Source: a virus. Taken from it: a DNA stretch of 20,867 nt. Positions within the stretch are counted from its first letter, which is position 1; each line of letters starts with the position of its first letter. Below, piece after piece: positions 7,599 through 15,437 of this stretch. The translations under genes were made by a program, and so were the position numbers. Below the pieces are notes generated by a model. That model was given only the letters and a program-made list of their open reading frames with translations, ran no database searches and was not told the DNA's origin. The DNA lies in the IMG/VR virus record IMGVR_UViG_3300046010_003177, positions 1 to 20,867 of that record; one strand, written 5' to 3'.

Positions 7599-10500
7599 CG
7601 CAGCTCCAAGGTTCCGGTGGCGGCGGTGGTGGCGGTGGATGCTTCCTGGGGCACACGTTGGTGCGCACGCCTGACGGGCAGCGTCGCATCGATGAGCTGC
7701 AGGCTGGCGATCAAGTCCTGAGCTTCGATGACAAGGGCACGCTGCACGAGGCGACGATCCTGAAGGTGCATGAGCACCTGAACGAACGCGTCTATCGCTA
7801 TCAGCTTTGGGGCGGCGCGTCACTGGATGCAACCCCGAATCACTGGGTGCTGAACCAGTTCAATGCCTTTGTTGCGATCGGCACCCTTGGCGCTGATGAC
7901 TGCTTGGTGGACGAGAACAATCACCTGCGTCCCATCGTTGGCCGTGAAGAGTTACCTGCTGGCACGGTCTACAACCTGACTGTCGAGGGGCACCACACCT
8001 TCATCGCTGGCGGTATCCGCGTTCACAATGCCGGCCTCGGCGTGCTGCAAGGCGCAGGTGGCGGCGGCGGTGGCAAAGGTGGCGGTGGCACAACCCACGT
8101 CCCATCAGAGGCTGATGACAGCCTGCAATCAGTCCAATTTGCCAGTGTCCTTGACCTGATCAGCGAGGGCGAGATCCAAGGCATCGAGAATGGGGTGCAG
8201 GGCATCTACCTGGATGGGACGCCAGTCCAGAGCAGCAGCGGGATTGACAACTTCACCGGTTACACCGTCGTCACACGCACCGGCACGCAGGCGCAAAGCT
8301 ACATCGCCAACACCAACGGCATCGAGTCTGAAAAGGCTGTCAACGTCGAGATCACCGCTGCTGCATCCGTCACGCGGCAGATCACCGACTCAGATGTGGA
8401 CCGCGCCCGCATCACCGTCCAGGTGCCAGCACTGCAGATCATCGAGGATGACGGCGACATCATCGGCCATAGCGTCAGCATCCGTTGCAGGGTGCAGTAC
8501 AACGGCGGCGGCTACACGACCGTCTTCGAGGACACGATCAGCGGCAAGACAACCAACGCTTACCAGCGCGATTACATCATCGCCCTGAGTGGTGCGTTCC
8601 CGGTTGACATCAGGTTGGAGCGCATCAGCGCTGATGAGACCAGCGCCCGCCGGCAGAACCGCACCTTCTGGTTCAGTTACACCGAGATCATCGACGAGAA
8701 GTTCAGGTATCCCAACAGCGCACTGGCGTTCCTGCGTTTTGACAGCCGCCAGTTCAAAGGCATCCCAGCCCGCAAGTATCTGGTGCGTGGCATCAAGGTG
8801 CAACTGCCGAGCAACGCCACGGTTGACACGACCACCTACCTCGGCCGCGTCACCTACAGCGGCGTCTGGGATGGCACCTTCGGCGCTGCTACCTGGACCA
8901 ACGACCCGGCCTGGTGCCTATGGGATCTGCTGACCAACACCCGCTATGGCGCCAGCATCCCGGCCAGCAGCTTGGACCGGTATGACTTCTACGCGATCAG
9001 CCAATACTGCAACGCGCTGGTCAGCAACGGTCGCGGCGGGCAGGAGCCACGGTTCAGTTGCAACATGCTGATCAACAGCAGGGACGAGGTCTACAACGTC
9101 ATTCAGGAGTTCGTTGCGCTGTTCCGTGGCATCGCCTACTACGGCGCCGGCGCCATGGTGGTGCTGCAGGACAAGCCATCTGATCCGCAGTATCTGCTGA
9201 CTCCCGCCAACGTGGTCGATGGGCTGTTCAACTACAGCGGCTCATCGCAGAAGGCGCGGCACACCACAGCAACCGTCGCTTACCAGGATTACGACAACCT
9301 GGGCGAGGTGTCCTACGAGTACGTCGAGGATGCGTCAGCCGTCGCCAAGTACGGCATCATCAACAAGGACATCAAGGCAGTCGGCTGCTACTCGCAAGGC
9401 CAAGCGCATCGTGCTGGTAAGTGGGCACTGTTGTCAGAGCAGAACCTGACCGAGACCGTCACCTTCTCAGTGTCGATTGACTCGGGCATCGTGCTACGCC
9501 CTGGCATGGTGATCGACGTGGCCGATCCGGTCAAGGCTGGCAGCAGACGCGGTGGTCGCATCGCAGCAGCAACAACCACGACCGTCACGCTGGACGACGC
9601 CACCGGCATCACGCTGGGCACCTCGCCCACAATCAGTGTCCTGCTGCCCACCGGCTTGGTCGAAACCCGTAGCGTTAGCACTCTGGCTGCTGGCGTGGTC
9701 ACGGTCACGAGCGCGTTTAGCGAAGCGCCCAACGCCCAAAGCATCTGGGTCATGGAGAACACCAGCCTGCAGACGCAGCAGTTCCGTGTTGTCAGCGTGG
9801 CCGAGGCTGAGGATGGCATCTACGGCGTGACGGCGCTGGCCTACAACAGCAGCATCTACGCTGCGATTGAGTCAGACATCAAGCTGCAGACGCGGGACAT
9901 CTCCAATTTGTCCGCACTGCCTGAGTCGCCCACCGGCCTGACTGGCACGGAGCACCTCTACACCGATGGCCAGAACGTCCGCACCGCCTTTGAGCTGAGC
10001 TGGGTGCCGCCCACGCAACTGGTGCAGTCCTACCGGGTGATCTATCGACTCGGCAATAACAACTTCTCGCAGATCGACACCAACAGCCCCAGCACCCGCA
10101 TCGAGGGCTTGGACGCTGGCACGCTGCAGGTCCGGGTGCAGTCGATCAACAGCCTCGGCGGCGTCAGCAACCCGGCAACGGCGACCTTCAACCTGATCGG
10201 CAAGACCGAGCCGCCTGGCAACGTCCAGAACCTGACCATCGAGCCGATCAGTGCCAACAGCGCCCGCCTGCGCTGGGATGCCACGGTTGACCTGGACGTG
10301 CGCGTTGCTGGCCGTGTCCACATCCGCCACACCAACCTGACTGATGGCACCGGCACCTGGAGCAACAGCGTTGACCTGATTCCTGCAGTCGCTGGCTACA
10401 GCACCGAGGCGATCGTGCCACTGGTGGAGGGTCAGATCCTGGTCAAGTTCGAGGATGACGGAGAGCGTCAGAGCCCAACTGAAGCGAGCGTGATCGTTGA

Positions 10501-11332
10501 CTTCCCGGATGCGCTCGGCAACCTGCTGGTGCAAAGCCGCCGTGAAGATGCTGACACGCCGCCGTATCAGGGCAGCAAGACCAACGTCTTTTACAGCGAA
10601 GAGTTCGACGCGCTGGTGCTTGACGGTGACGCGCTGTTGGACGCCATCGCTGACTTTGACCTGATCAGCAGCATGGACTACCTCGGCGCCGTGCAGCCGC
10701 TGGGGACCTACGAGTTCCTCAACACGCTCGACTTGGGCGCATCCTATGCCCTTGACCTGAGCCGCTTCTTTGTCACTGCTGGCTTCTTCCCGAACGATCT
10801 GGTGGATAGCCGCACCGCATTGGTGGATGACTGGGCAGATTGGGACGGCGGCATTATCGATCAGGTCAATGCCAAGCTGTACCTGCGCCGCACGCCTGAC
10901 AACCCAAGCAGCTCGCCCACATGGTCCGGCTGGCAGGAGTTCGTCAACGGCACCTTCTTGGGGCGCGGCTTCCAGTTCAAGGCAGAGCTGATCAGCAACA
11001 ACACAGCGCAGAACATCCTGATCGACCAGCTCGGCTACGAGGCCACCTTCCAGCGCAGGACTGAGCAGTCGGTTGGGGCGGTCAGCAGCGGCGCTGGCAC
11101 GAAGGCGGTCACGTTTGACAAAGCGTTCTTCACTGGTACCGCACTGCTCGGTGGTCTGAATGCCTACCTGCCCAGCATCGGCATCGTGGCGCAGAACCTA
11201 GCGACAGGCGACTACTACAACGTGACCAACGTCACCAGCAGCGGCTTTGACGTGACGTTCAGAAACAGTGCTGGCACTGCAGTGAGCAGGAACTTCCTAT
11301 GGACTGCGGTGGGATTTGGCAAGGGCGCTTAA
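7595..11332 (+). CDS. Tail tip / host specificity protein, lambda J-like, with embedded Hint (intein-like) domain
   Basis: 1245 residues. After a glycine-rich start, residues 16-145 form a Hint domain (separate entry). From about residue 169 the sequence is lambda gpJ-like: SLQSVQFASVLDLISEGEI, then Q-N-R-T-F-W-F-S-Y-T-E-I-I-D, PAWCLWDLLTNTRYG, and GQAHRAGKWALLSEQNLTET. Residues about 775-970 look like two fibronectin type III domains (LSWVPP with YRVIYR, and LRWDATVDLD with HIRHT). The C-terminal 250 residues are strand-rich and would carry the receptor-binding function. gpJ forms the central hub and fibre at the tail tip and sets host range. The start overlaps the I-like stop by four bases. 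Nothing suggests a broken gene: the frame is intact throughout. Confidence 0.95.
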   Translation: MTQLQGSGGGGGGGGCFLGHTLVRTPDGQRRIDELQAGDQVLSFDDKGTLHEATILKVHEHLNERVYRYQLWGGASLDATPNHWVLNQFNAFVAIGTLGADDCLVDENNHLRPIVGREELPAGTVYNLTVEGHHTFIAGGIRVHNAGLGVLQGAGGGGGGKGGGGTTHVPSEADDSLQSVQFASVLDLISEGEIQGIENGVQGIYLDGTPVQSSSGIDNFTGYTVVTRTGTQAQSYIANTNGIESEKAVNVEITAAASVTRQITDSDVDRARITVQVPALQIIEDDGDIIGHSVSIRCRVQYNGGGYTTVFEDTISGKTTNAYQRDYIIALSGAFPVDIRLERISADETSARRQNRTFWFSYTEIIDEKFRYPNSALAFLRFDSRQFKGIPARKYLVRGIKVQLPSNATVDTTTYLGRVTYSGVWDGTFGAATWTNDPAWCLWDLLTNTRYGASIPASSLDRYDFYAISQYCNALVSNGRGGQEPRFSCNMLINSRDEVYNVIQEFVALFRGIAYYGAGAMVVLQDKPSDPQYLLTPANVVDGLFNYSGSSQKARHTTATVAYQDYDNLGEVSYEYVEDASAVAKYGIINKDIKAVGCYSQGQAHRAGKWALLSEQNLTETVTFSVSIDSGIVLRPGMVIDVADPVKAGSRRGGRIAAATTTTVTLDDATGITLGTSPTISVLLPTGLVETRSVSTLAAGVVTVTSAFSEAPNAQSIWVMENTSLQTQQFRVVSVAEAEDGIYGVTALAYNSSIYAAIESDIKLQTRDISNLSALPESPTGLTGTEHLYTDGQNVRTAFELSWVPPTQLVQSYRVIYRLGNNNFSQIDTNSPSTRIEGLDAGTLQVRVQSINSLGGVSNPATATFNLIGKTEPPGNVQNLTIEPISANSARLRWDATVDLDVRVAGRVHIRHTNLTDGTGTWSNSVDLIPAVAGYSTEAIVPLVEGQILVKFEDDGERQSPTEASVIVDFPDALGNLLVQSRREDADTPPYQGSKTNVFYSEEFDALVLDGDALLDAIADFDLISSMDYLGAVQPLGTYEFLNTLDLGASYALDLSRFFVTAGFFPNDLVDSRTALVDDWADWDGGIIDQVNAKLYLRRTPDNPSSSPTWSGWQEFVNGTFLGRGFQFKAELISNNTAQNILIDQLGYEATFQRRTEQSVGAVSSGAGTKAVTFDKAFFTGTALLGGLNAYLPSIGIVAQNLATGDYYNVTNVTSSGFDVTFRNSAGTAVSRNFLWTAVGFGKGA
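7604..8089 (+). repeat. Glycine-rich direct repeat flanking the Hint domain
   Basis: Left copy 7604-7639 encodes LQGS followed by eight glycines. Right copy 8045-8089 encodes LQGA, then six glycines, Lys and four glycines. The DNA copies share GGTGGCGGCGG but differ at many third positions, so they are similar rather than identical. The 390-base Hint coding segment lies between them. This could reflect insertion into a glycine-rich linker with duplication, or independent drift of a low-complexity tract. Confidence 0.6.
7640..8029 (+). other. Hint / bacterial intein-like autoprocessing domain inside the J-like protein
   Basis: Codons 16-145 of the J-like protein (130 residues). Block A starts with Cys16 in CFLGHTLVRTPDGQRRIDEL followed by AGDQVLS. 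Block B is LDATPNHWVL with the T-x-x-H motif. The C-terminal blocks are VYNLTVEGHHTFIAGG and IRVHN, ending in His144-Asn145 followed by Ala146. Cys1, block B His and terminal His-Asn are the residues needed for N-S acyl shift and Asn cyclisation in inteins. The +1 residue is Ala, not Cys, Ser or Thr, as in bacterial intein-like domains of type A. No homing endonuclease is present. Cleavage after Asn145 would leave a glycine-rich N-terminus resembling that of ordinary J proteins. Activity is not shown by sequence. Confidence 0.88.
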
Positions 11333-11355
11333 ACTGGTAGCAAAGTGGCCTTGTT

Positions 11356-13083
11356 ATGGCTCAACACGATTACGTCATCGCTAACGGCACCGGTGCGGCC
11401 GTCCGATCTGACATCAACAACGGCCTCGCCGCCATCGTCAGCAACAACAGCGGCGCCACTGCACCCAGCACCACCTACGCGTATCAGTGGTGGGCAGATA
11501 CGACCACCGGCCTGCTCAAGCTGCGCAACGCCGCCAATAACGCCTGGATCACGCTGTTCCAGCTCGACGGCGAGTGGAGCACGCTGGCAGTTGAGAACGG
11601 CTCGGCCGCAGCGCCGTCCATCTACTTCAAGGACAGCGGCACCGATACAGGCATCTACAGCCCCGGCACTGACCAGGTCGCCATCAGCACGGGCGGTACG
11701 GTCCGACTCAGTCTGAGTACCACTGCAGTCAGTTCTGCACTTGCGATTGATCATCCCCTTGGCTCTGTTGGCACGCCGTCGATCACATTTACTGGCGACC
11801 TTAACACTGGCATCTACAGCCCCGCAGCCGACACCCTTGCCTTCGTCGAGGGCGCCGTTGAGGCCATGAGGATCGATTCCAGTGGCCGAGTAGGGATTGG
11901 CACTACTTCGCCCAGCTATTTATTGGATTGCCAAAGCACTGGCGCAACAAACGTTGCTCGATTCCTCACCGGAGCTGTAACCAGCAGCGAGGTTGCTCAG
12001 TTTGGCCGTTCTGATCAAGCCGTCAATCTTTCAATTGATTATGACGGCGCTGGCGCAATGGGAATCGGCACAACGACGGCGCATCCGTTCTTGCTGAAAA
12101 CCGGCGCCACTGAAAAAGCACGACTTGACATTTCGGGACGCCTGTTAGTTGGCACGTCTACTGCGTTTGGCAGTAACGATGAACTGCTGCACATTGCTAG
12201 CCCGTCCGCTGGATCTATAGCTCTTTTGCGAAACGACACATCAATCGGAAGCGGCAATGAACTTGGCGGTATCCGCTGGTATTCAAATGCAACCACTTCC
12301 AGTACTTACCAAGTCTGCGCACAGATTAGAGCTGTTGCTGAAGGCACATTTGCCGATGGTGACAAACCCAGCAGGTTAGTGTTCTCCACTACGGCCGACG
12401 GAGCGAGCAGCCCGACGGAGCGGATGAGGATTGCTAGTGATGGAACAATTTTATTTGTCAAAACAAGCGCAAATTTTGGTGTTGCGGGGGTTGATATACT
12501 TAACGATGGTCAGTTAAGAACAACAAGAAGCGGTGCAACGCCAATAGCTGTAAATCGACTTACCAATGATGGCGATCTTGTTGAATTTTATCAAGCAAGT
12601 ACATTAGAAGGCGCAATTTCCGTCTCCGGCACGACCGTCACATACGGTGGTGGTCACCTTGCTCGTTGGTCCCAGCTTCTCAACAACGAAGACCCGTCTC
12701 CAATCCTCAAGGGCACCGTCATGTCCAACCTTGACGAGATGTGCGAATGGGGCGAGGAGGACAACGAGCAGCTCAACAAAACAAAAATCAGCGACGTAGA
12801 GGGCGACAAGAACGTCGCTGGCGTGTTCGTCTCGACCTCTTTTTCAGACGACGGTCCACTGGACTTCTTCGTTGCGATGACCGGCGACATGGTGATCCGC
12901 ATTGCCGAACTTGTCACGGTGCAGCGAGGTGATCTGCTGATGTCCGCTGGTGATGGCACTGCCAAACCGCAAGACGATGACATCATCCGCAGCAAGACCG
13001 TCGCCAAGGTGACTTCAACTCACGTCACCTGCACCTACGACGATGGCAGCTATTGCGTGCCGTGCGTGCTGATGGCTTGCTAA
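11356..13083 (+). CDS. Tail fibre-like structural protein with tandem GIYSP repeats
   Basis: 575 residues, starting 23 bases after the J-like stop with no clear ribosome binding site. The N-terminus (AQHDYVIANGTGAAVRSDIN, then YAYQWWADTTTG and W-I-T-L-F-Q-L-D-G) resembles fibre N-termini that follow J genes. Two similar blocks at residues 87-120 and 141-175 contain P-S-I-x-F, TGIYSP and a strand ending in R-L or M-R-I, followed by DSSGRVGIGTTSP, typical of beta-helical fibre shafts. The C-terminus (about 431-575; GGHLARWSQLL, GTVMSNLDEM, VAGVFV, AMTGDMVIRI, RGDLLMSAGDGTAKPQ) looks like a conserved trimerising or chaperone-like end domain. It may have intramolecular-chaperone peptidase character, but I cannot confirm that. 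It probably binds a cell-surface glycan. Bases about 12420-12640 are only about 40% GC, well below the rest. Confidence 0.8.
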   Translation: MAQHDYVIANGTGAAVRSDINNGLAAIVSNNSGATAPSTTYAYQWWADTTTGLLKLRNAANNAWITLFQLDGEWSTLAVENGSAAAPSIYFKDSGTDTGIYSPGTDQVAISTGGTVRLSLSTTAVSSALAIDHPLGSVGTPSITFTGDLNTGIYSPAADTLAFVEGAVEAMRIDSSGRVGIGTTSPSYLLDCQSTGATNVARFLTGAVTSSEVAQFGRSDQAVNLSIDYDGAGAMGIGTTTAHPFLLKTGATEKARLDISGRLLVGTSTAFGSNDELLHIASPSAGSIALLRNDTSIGSGNELGGIRWYSNATTSSTYQVCAQIRAVAEGTFADGDKPSRLVFSTTADGASSPTERMRIASDGTILFVKTSANFGVAGVDILNDGQLRTTRSGATPIAVNRLTNDGDLVEFYQASTLEGAISVSGTTVTYGGGHLARWSQLLNNEDPSPILKGTVMSNLDEMCEWGEEDNEQLNKTKISDVEGDKNVAGVFVSTSFSDDGPLDFFVAMTGDMVIRIAELVTVQRGDLLMSAGDGTAKPQDDDIIRSKTVAKVTSTHVTCTYDDGSYCVPCVLMAC

Positions 13084-13086
13084 GCA

Positions 13087-13107
13087 CAGAAGTCCTACTC
13101 ACTTCTG
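13087..13107 (+). terminator. Possible hairpin after the fibre gene
   Basis: CAGAAGT (13087-13093) and ACTTCTG (13101-13107) form a perfect 7-bp stem with a 7-base loop, starting four bases after the fibre stop codon. There is no T-run after it, so it is a weak candidate for an intrinsic terminator; it may instead protect the 3' end. A second, looser inverted repeat ACCCCC/GGGGGT lies at 13130-13135 and 13162-13167. The whole gap 13084-13222 holds no gene that I can support. Confidence 0.35.
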
Positions 13108-13222
13108 CGCCTAGTGCGCTGATAGCAATACCCCCTAAGCCTCTCAACGATGCTCAAACCTGGGGGTCACTATTTCCTTAAGGCGCAGTAGCCATTCCCA
13201 CTAATTACCCCACCCAATCACC

Positions 13223-13573
13223 GTGACCCAAAAAGATTGCCCGATTAACTTCCGAGAGCTGTGCGCTGTGCTAAACAAATGGGTGATTGAACTGGCCGCA
13301 AGTCACCCCAACCTGTCTGATTCAGGTATCGCCAAGATCAACCAGCTTGTTGATCACACCGCTGACGCCCTGGCCCAGTCCGAGCTGGTGCCCGTCGCTG
13401 AACGGTTGCCGGGGCTGCAGGATTGTGATGCAGAGGGAAAGTGTTGGTGGTGGGTCGCTGATGAGCCTGGAGCTTTTCCGCATTGGATCTACGCCCCGCT
13501 TGAAGCGCAAACATGGGCTGGCTATTCGGCCTGGCTTCCTCACCACGCGCTGCCGGTGCCTCAAGCCTCGTAG
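13223..13573 (+). CDS. Conserved phage protein of unknown function (DUF551-like C-terminus)
   Basis: 116 residues from GTG 13223. The N-terminal half is helical (NFRELCAVLNKWVIELAAS). The C-terminal half has LVPVAERLPGLQDCDAEGKC, then three Trp in a row, FPHWIYAPL and AWLPHHALPVP. The V-x-E-R-L-P opening and the closing W-L-P...L-P pattern resemble the DUF551 type of small phage and prophage proteins, whose function is unknown. It follows a 139-base gap after the fibre gene and precedes the lysis cassette. No ribosome binding site is visible and the start is uncertain, but the frame has normal coding character and runs in line with its neighbours. Confidence 0.65.
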   Translation: MTQKDCPINFRELCAVLNKWVIELAASHPNLSDSGIAKINQLVDHTADALAQSELVPVAERLPGLQDCDAEGKCWWWVADEPGAFPHWIYAPLEAQTWAGYSAWLPHHALPVPQAS

Positions 13574-13623
13574 TCACCTTCACTAGACACCCGTCCTAAA
13601 CTCCCACCATCACCCATCAACTC

Positions 13624-13947
13624 ATGGCCACTACTTTTACCTGGCACATCGCCAACCTGGAACGCGAGACAGCCGATGGGTATGTCTTCGTGATCCATTA
13701 CACGGTCGAAGCGTCCGATGGCGTCTACCGCTCGTCGGCGTATGGCTCACTCGGACTGGAGCGCCCAGAGGGCAGCATGATTCCCTACGCCGACCTGACC
13801 GAGGATCAGGTGGTTATGGAGTGGCTGCTGCCCAAGTTCGGCGACGAGAAGGTGCAGGAGATCCATGCAGCCCTGCAGGCGCAGCTTGACGAGCAGCGTC
13901 ATCCCAGCAAAGCCAGCGGGATGCCATGGCAGCAGGCGCTAGCCTGA
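13624..13947 (+). CDS. Conserved small phage protein of unknown function
   Basis: 107 residues from ATG 13624. The first two thirds are strand-rich with the order TFTWHIANLERETADGYVF, then V-I-H-Y-T-V-E-A-S-D-G-V-Y-R, YGSLGLERPEG and PYADLTEDQVV. The last third is a charged helix ending in a Gln-rich tail. I associate this pattern with small conserved proteins found in late regions of cyanobacterial phages and some other phages, but I cannot assign a role. It sits four bases before the first membrane protein of the lysis cassette. The 50-base gap upstream contains nothing that I can identify. Confidence 0.7.
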   Translation: MATTFTWHIANLERETADGYVFVIHYTVEASDGVYRSSAYGSLGLERPEGSMIPYADLTEDQVVMEWLLPKFGDEKVQEIHAALQAQLDEQRHPSKASGMPWQQALA

Positions 13948-13951
13948 ATGC

Positions 13952-14200
13952 ATGATCGAGCTGATCGCTGCTGTTGCTGGGGCATCCATCAGCGTGGCCG
14001 CGATGGGCGCGATGGGATTTACACGGCGTAATGACGAGGCGAGAGACGCCATCATCCGTTTGAGCGCGGCTGTTGAGCACATCGCCACCCAACTCGAAGT
14101 CATGCACACGGACATCCGCGCCGACCGCAAGGAGACTTTCTCACGGCTGAATGGCGTCGAGCAGCGGGTGGCTACGCTAGAGGCACGCCCACACGGTTAG
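13952..14200 (+). CDS. Small membrane protein with coiled-coil tail, possible lysis accessory protein
   Basis: 82 residues. Residues 2-23 are a hydrophobic segment (IELIAAVAGASISVAAMGAM), followed by basic residues F-T-R-R-N and then a long heptad-like helix (A-I-I-R-L-S-A-A-V-E-H-I, R-L-N-G-V-E-Q-R-V-A-T-L-E-A). The layout of one N-terminal transmembrane helix plus coiled coil recalls inner-membrane spanins and some holin partners. It lies directly before a second small membrane protein and the endolysin, which suggests a lysis role. No outer-membrane lipoprotein spanin partner is visible, so the spanin idea is only a possibility. Confidence 0.65.
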   Translation: MIELIAAVAGASISVAAMGAMGFTRRNDEARDAIIRLSAAVEHIATQLEVMHTDIRADRKETFSRLNGVEQRVATLEARPHG

Positions 14201-14202
14201 TC

Positions 14203-14343
14203 ATGGACGCGCAAACTGTCGCCGTCATCGCCATCGTTCTTGCTGCTGGCAGCGAGATCATCGCGCTGACACCGCTCAAGTCCAATAGCTGGGTGCAACT
14301 GCTGTTGCAGGCACTGAAGCTGATGTTTCCTAAGCGCCGCTGA
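14203..14343 (+). CDS. Putative holin-like small membrane protein
   Basis: 46 residues starting two bases after the previous stop. It begins MDAQTVAVIAIVLAAGSEII, a transmembrane helix, followed by a conserved-looking LTPLKSNSW turn, a second amphipathic or membrane-associated helix (VQLLLQALKLMF) and a basic end PKRR. The size, hydrophobic helix, basic C-terminus and position three bases before the endolysin start fit a small holin or a membrane protein that helps endolysin release. No family assignment can be proved from the sequence. Confidence 0.6.
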   Translation: MDAQTVAVIAIVLAAGSEIIALTPLKSNSWVQLLLQALKLMFPKRR

Positions 14344-14345
14344 TC

Positions 14346-15437
14346 GTGGCCAACACCGCGCCGATCACCCTCGAGTCGCTGTTTCGTTACTACAAGAACC
14401 ATCCGCATCAGGCTGCAGCAATCCAGCAGCTCGAGCAGGATCTGGCCGTCAACGGCTACGCCGTCGCGATGCGTCGCGATCGGACGTGGTTCGCTACCTG
14501 GAGCCAAGACGGCAAACAGGTCGATCTGAGCGATGCCCTGAAGCTGATCCAGCAGTTCGAGGGCTGTCACCTCGACGCGTACCCCGATCCAGCCAGCGGC
14601 GGCGAGCCGTGGACGATCGGCTGGGGCACGACACGCTACGGCGACGGCCGCAAGGTCAAGAAAGGCGACAAGCTGAACCGCGTCGAGGCCGACATGCTGC
14701 TGCGGCAAGAGGTGGATCGGATCGCGGCCAAGCTGCGCGAGACGGTCCCCCACTGGCGCGAGATGGCCGATCACCAGCAGTGCGCACTGGTGAGCTTTGC
14801 CTACAACCTTGGCAGTGGCTTCTACGGCTCGACCGGATTCGAGACGATCAGCCGCGAGCTGCGTGAAAAGGACTGGGATGCGGTGCCGGCCGCGTTGCTG
14901 CTTTACCGCAACCCCGGCACCAACGTCGAGGCTGGGCTGAGGCGCCGCCGCGAGGCTGAGGGCAAGCTATGGGCAAAGGGATACCTGAAGGTGGTCGAGG
15001 TTGAGCGGCAGCCTGCCAAGCTCACGCCCGCCAGCTCGTTTGATTTGCGGATCACGCCGCATATCCGATTGGGTGAGTTTGCGCTTGACCAAGAGGCGCG
15101 CCGCTTTGACCAACAGCATCAGCTGGACACGGCCGCCGAGCTGGCGGCATTCCTCGAGCGGGTGCGGATCGCGTTCGGCGGCAAGCCGATCGTGATCACC
15201 TCGGGGTACAGGCCGCCAGCGATCAACCGGCAGGTTGGTGGCGCCAGTGGATCAGAGCACCTCTATGACGCGCCCAGCGTCGGCGCGGTGGACTTCTTCA
15301 TCCATGGCGCTGACATCAACAAGGTGCAGGCATGGGTCGATCGAGAGTGGCCGTTCAGCGTCGGCTATGGCGCGCCTAAGGGTTTCATCCATCTCGGCAT
15401 CCGCAAAGGCCGGCCTAGGGTGCGCTGGGAGTATTGA
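14346..15437 (+). CDS. Two-domain endolysin: GH24-type lysozyme plus M15-type peptidase
   Basis: 363 residues from GTG 14346. Residues 1-55 form a small N-terminal region of unknown role (ESLFRYYKNHPHQAA). Residues about 60-215 are a T4/P22-type lysozyme: catalytic Glu72 in QQFEGCHLDAYPD, Asp81, then WTIGWGTTRYGDG and LVSFAYNLGSG. This domain cuts the glycan strands of peptidoglycan. Residues about 230-363 look like an M15_3 zinc peptidase domain with SGYRPPAINRQVGGASGSEH, His305, Asp316 and His349 (FIHLGI) as likely metal ligands. That domain would cut peptide cross-links, or may only bind. No signal peptide is visible, so it should need the neighbouring membrane proteins for access. The 3' end overlaps the convergent gene at 15415-15588 by 23 bases. 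Confidence 0.93.
   Translation: MANTAPITLESLFRYYKNHPHQAAAIQQLEQDLAVNGYAVAMRRDRTWFATWSQDGKQVDLSDALKLIQQFEGCHLDAYPDPASGGEPWTIGWGTTRYGDGRKVKKGDKLNRVEADMLLRQEVDRIAAKLRETVPHWREMADHQQCALVSFAYNLGSGFYGSTGFETISRELREKDWDAVPAALLLYRNPGTNVEAGLRRRREAEGKLWAKGYLKVVEVERQPAKLTPASSFDLRITPHIRLGEFALDQEARRFDQQHQLDTAAELAAFLERVRIAFGGKPIVITSGYRPPAINRQVGGASGSEHLYDAPSVGAVDFFIHGADINKVQAWVDREWPFSVGYGAPKGFIHLGIRKGRPRVRWEY

Noticed and set aside
9872-10534. 220-residue minus-strand frame inside the J-like gene
   Set aside because: Antisense shadow of the fibronectin-like part of J; composition driven by the codons of the opposite strand.
11400-11900. Tandem GIYSP blocks as a possible repeat array or diversity-generating template
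   Set aside because: The repeats are protein-level fibre repeats with different codons; no reverse transcriptase or template/variable repeat pair is seen.
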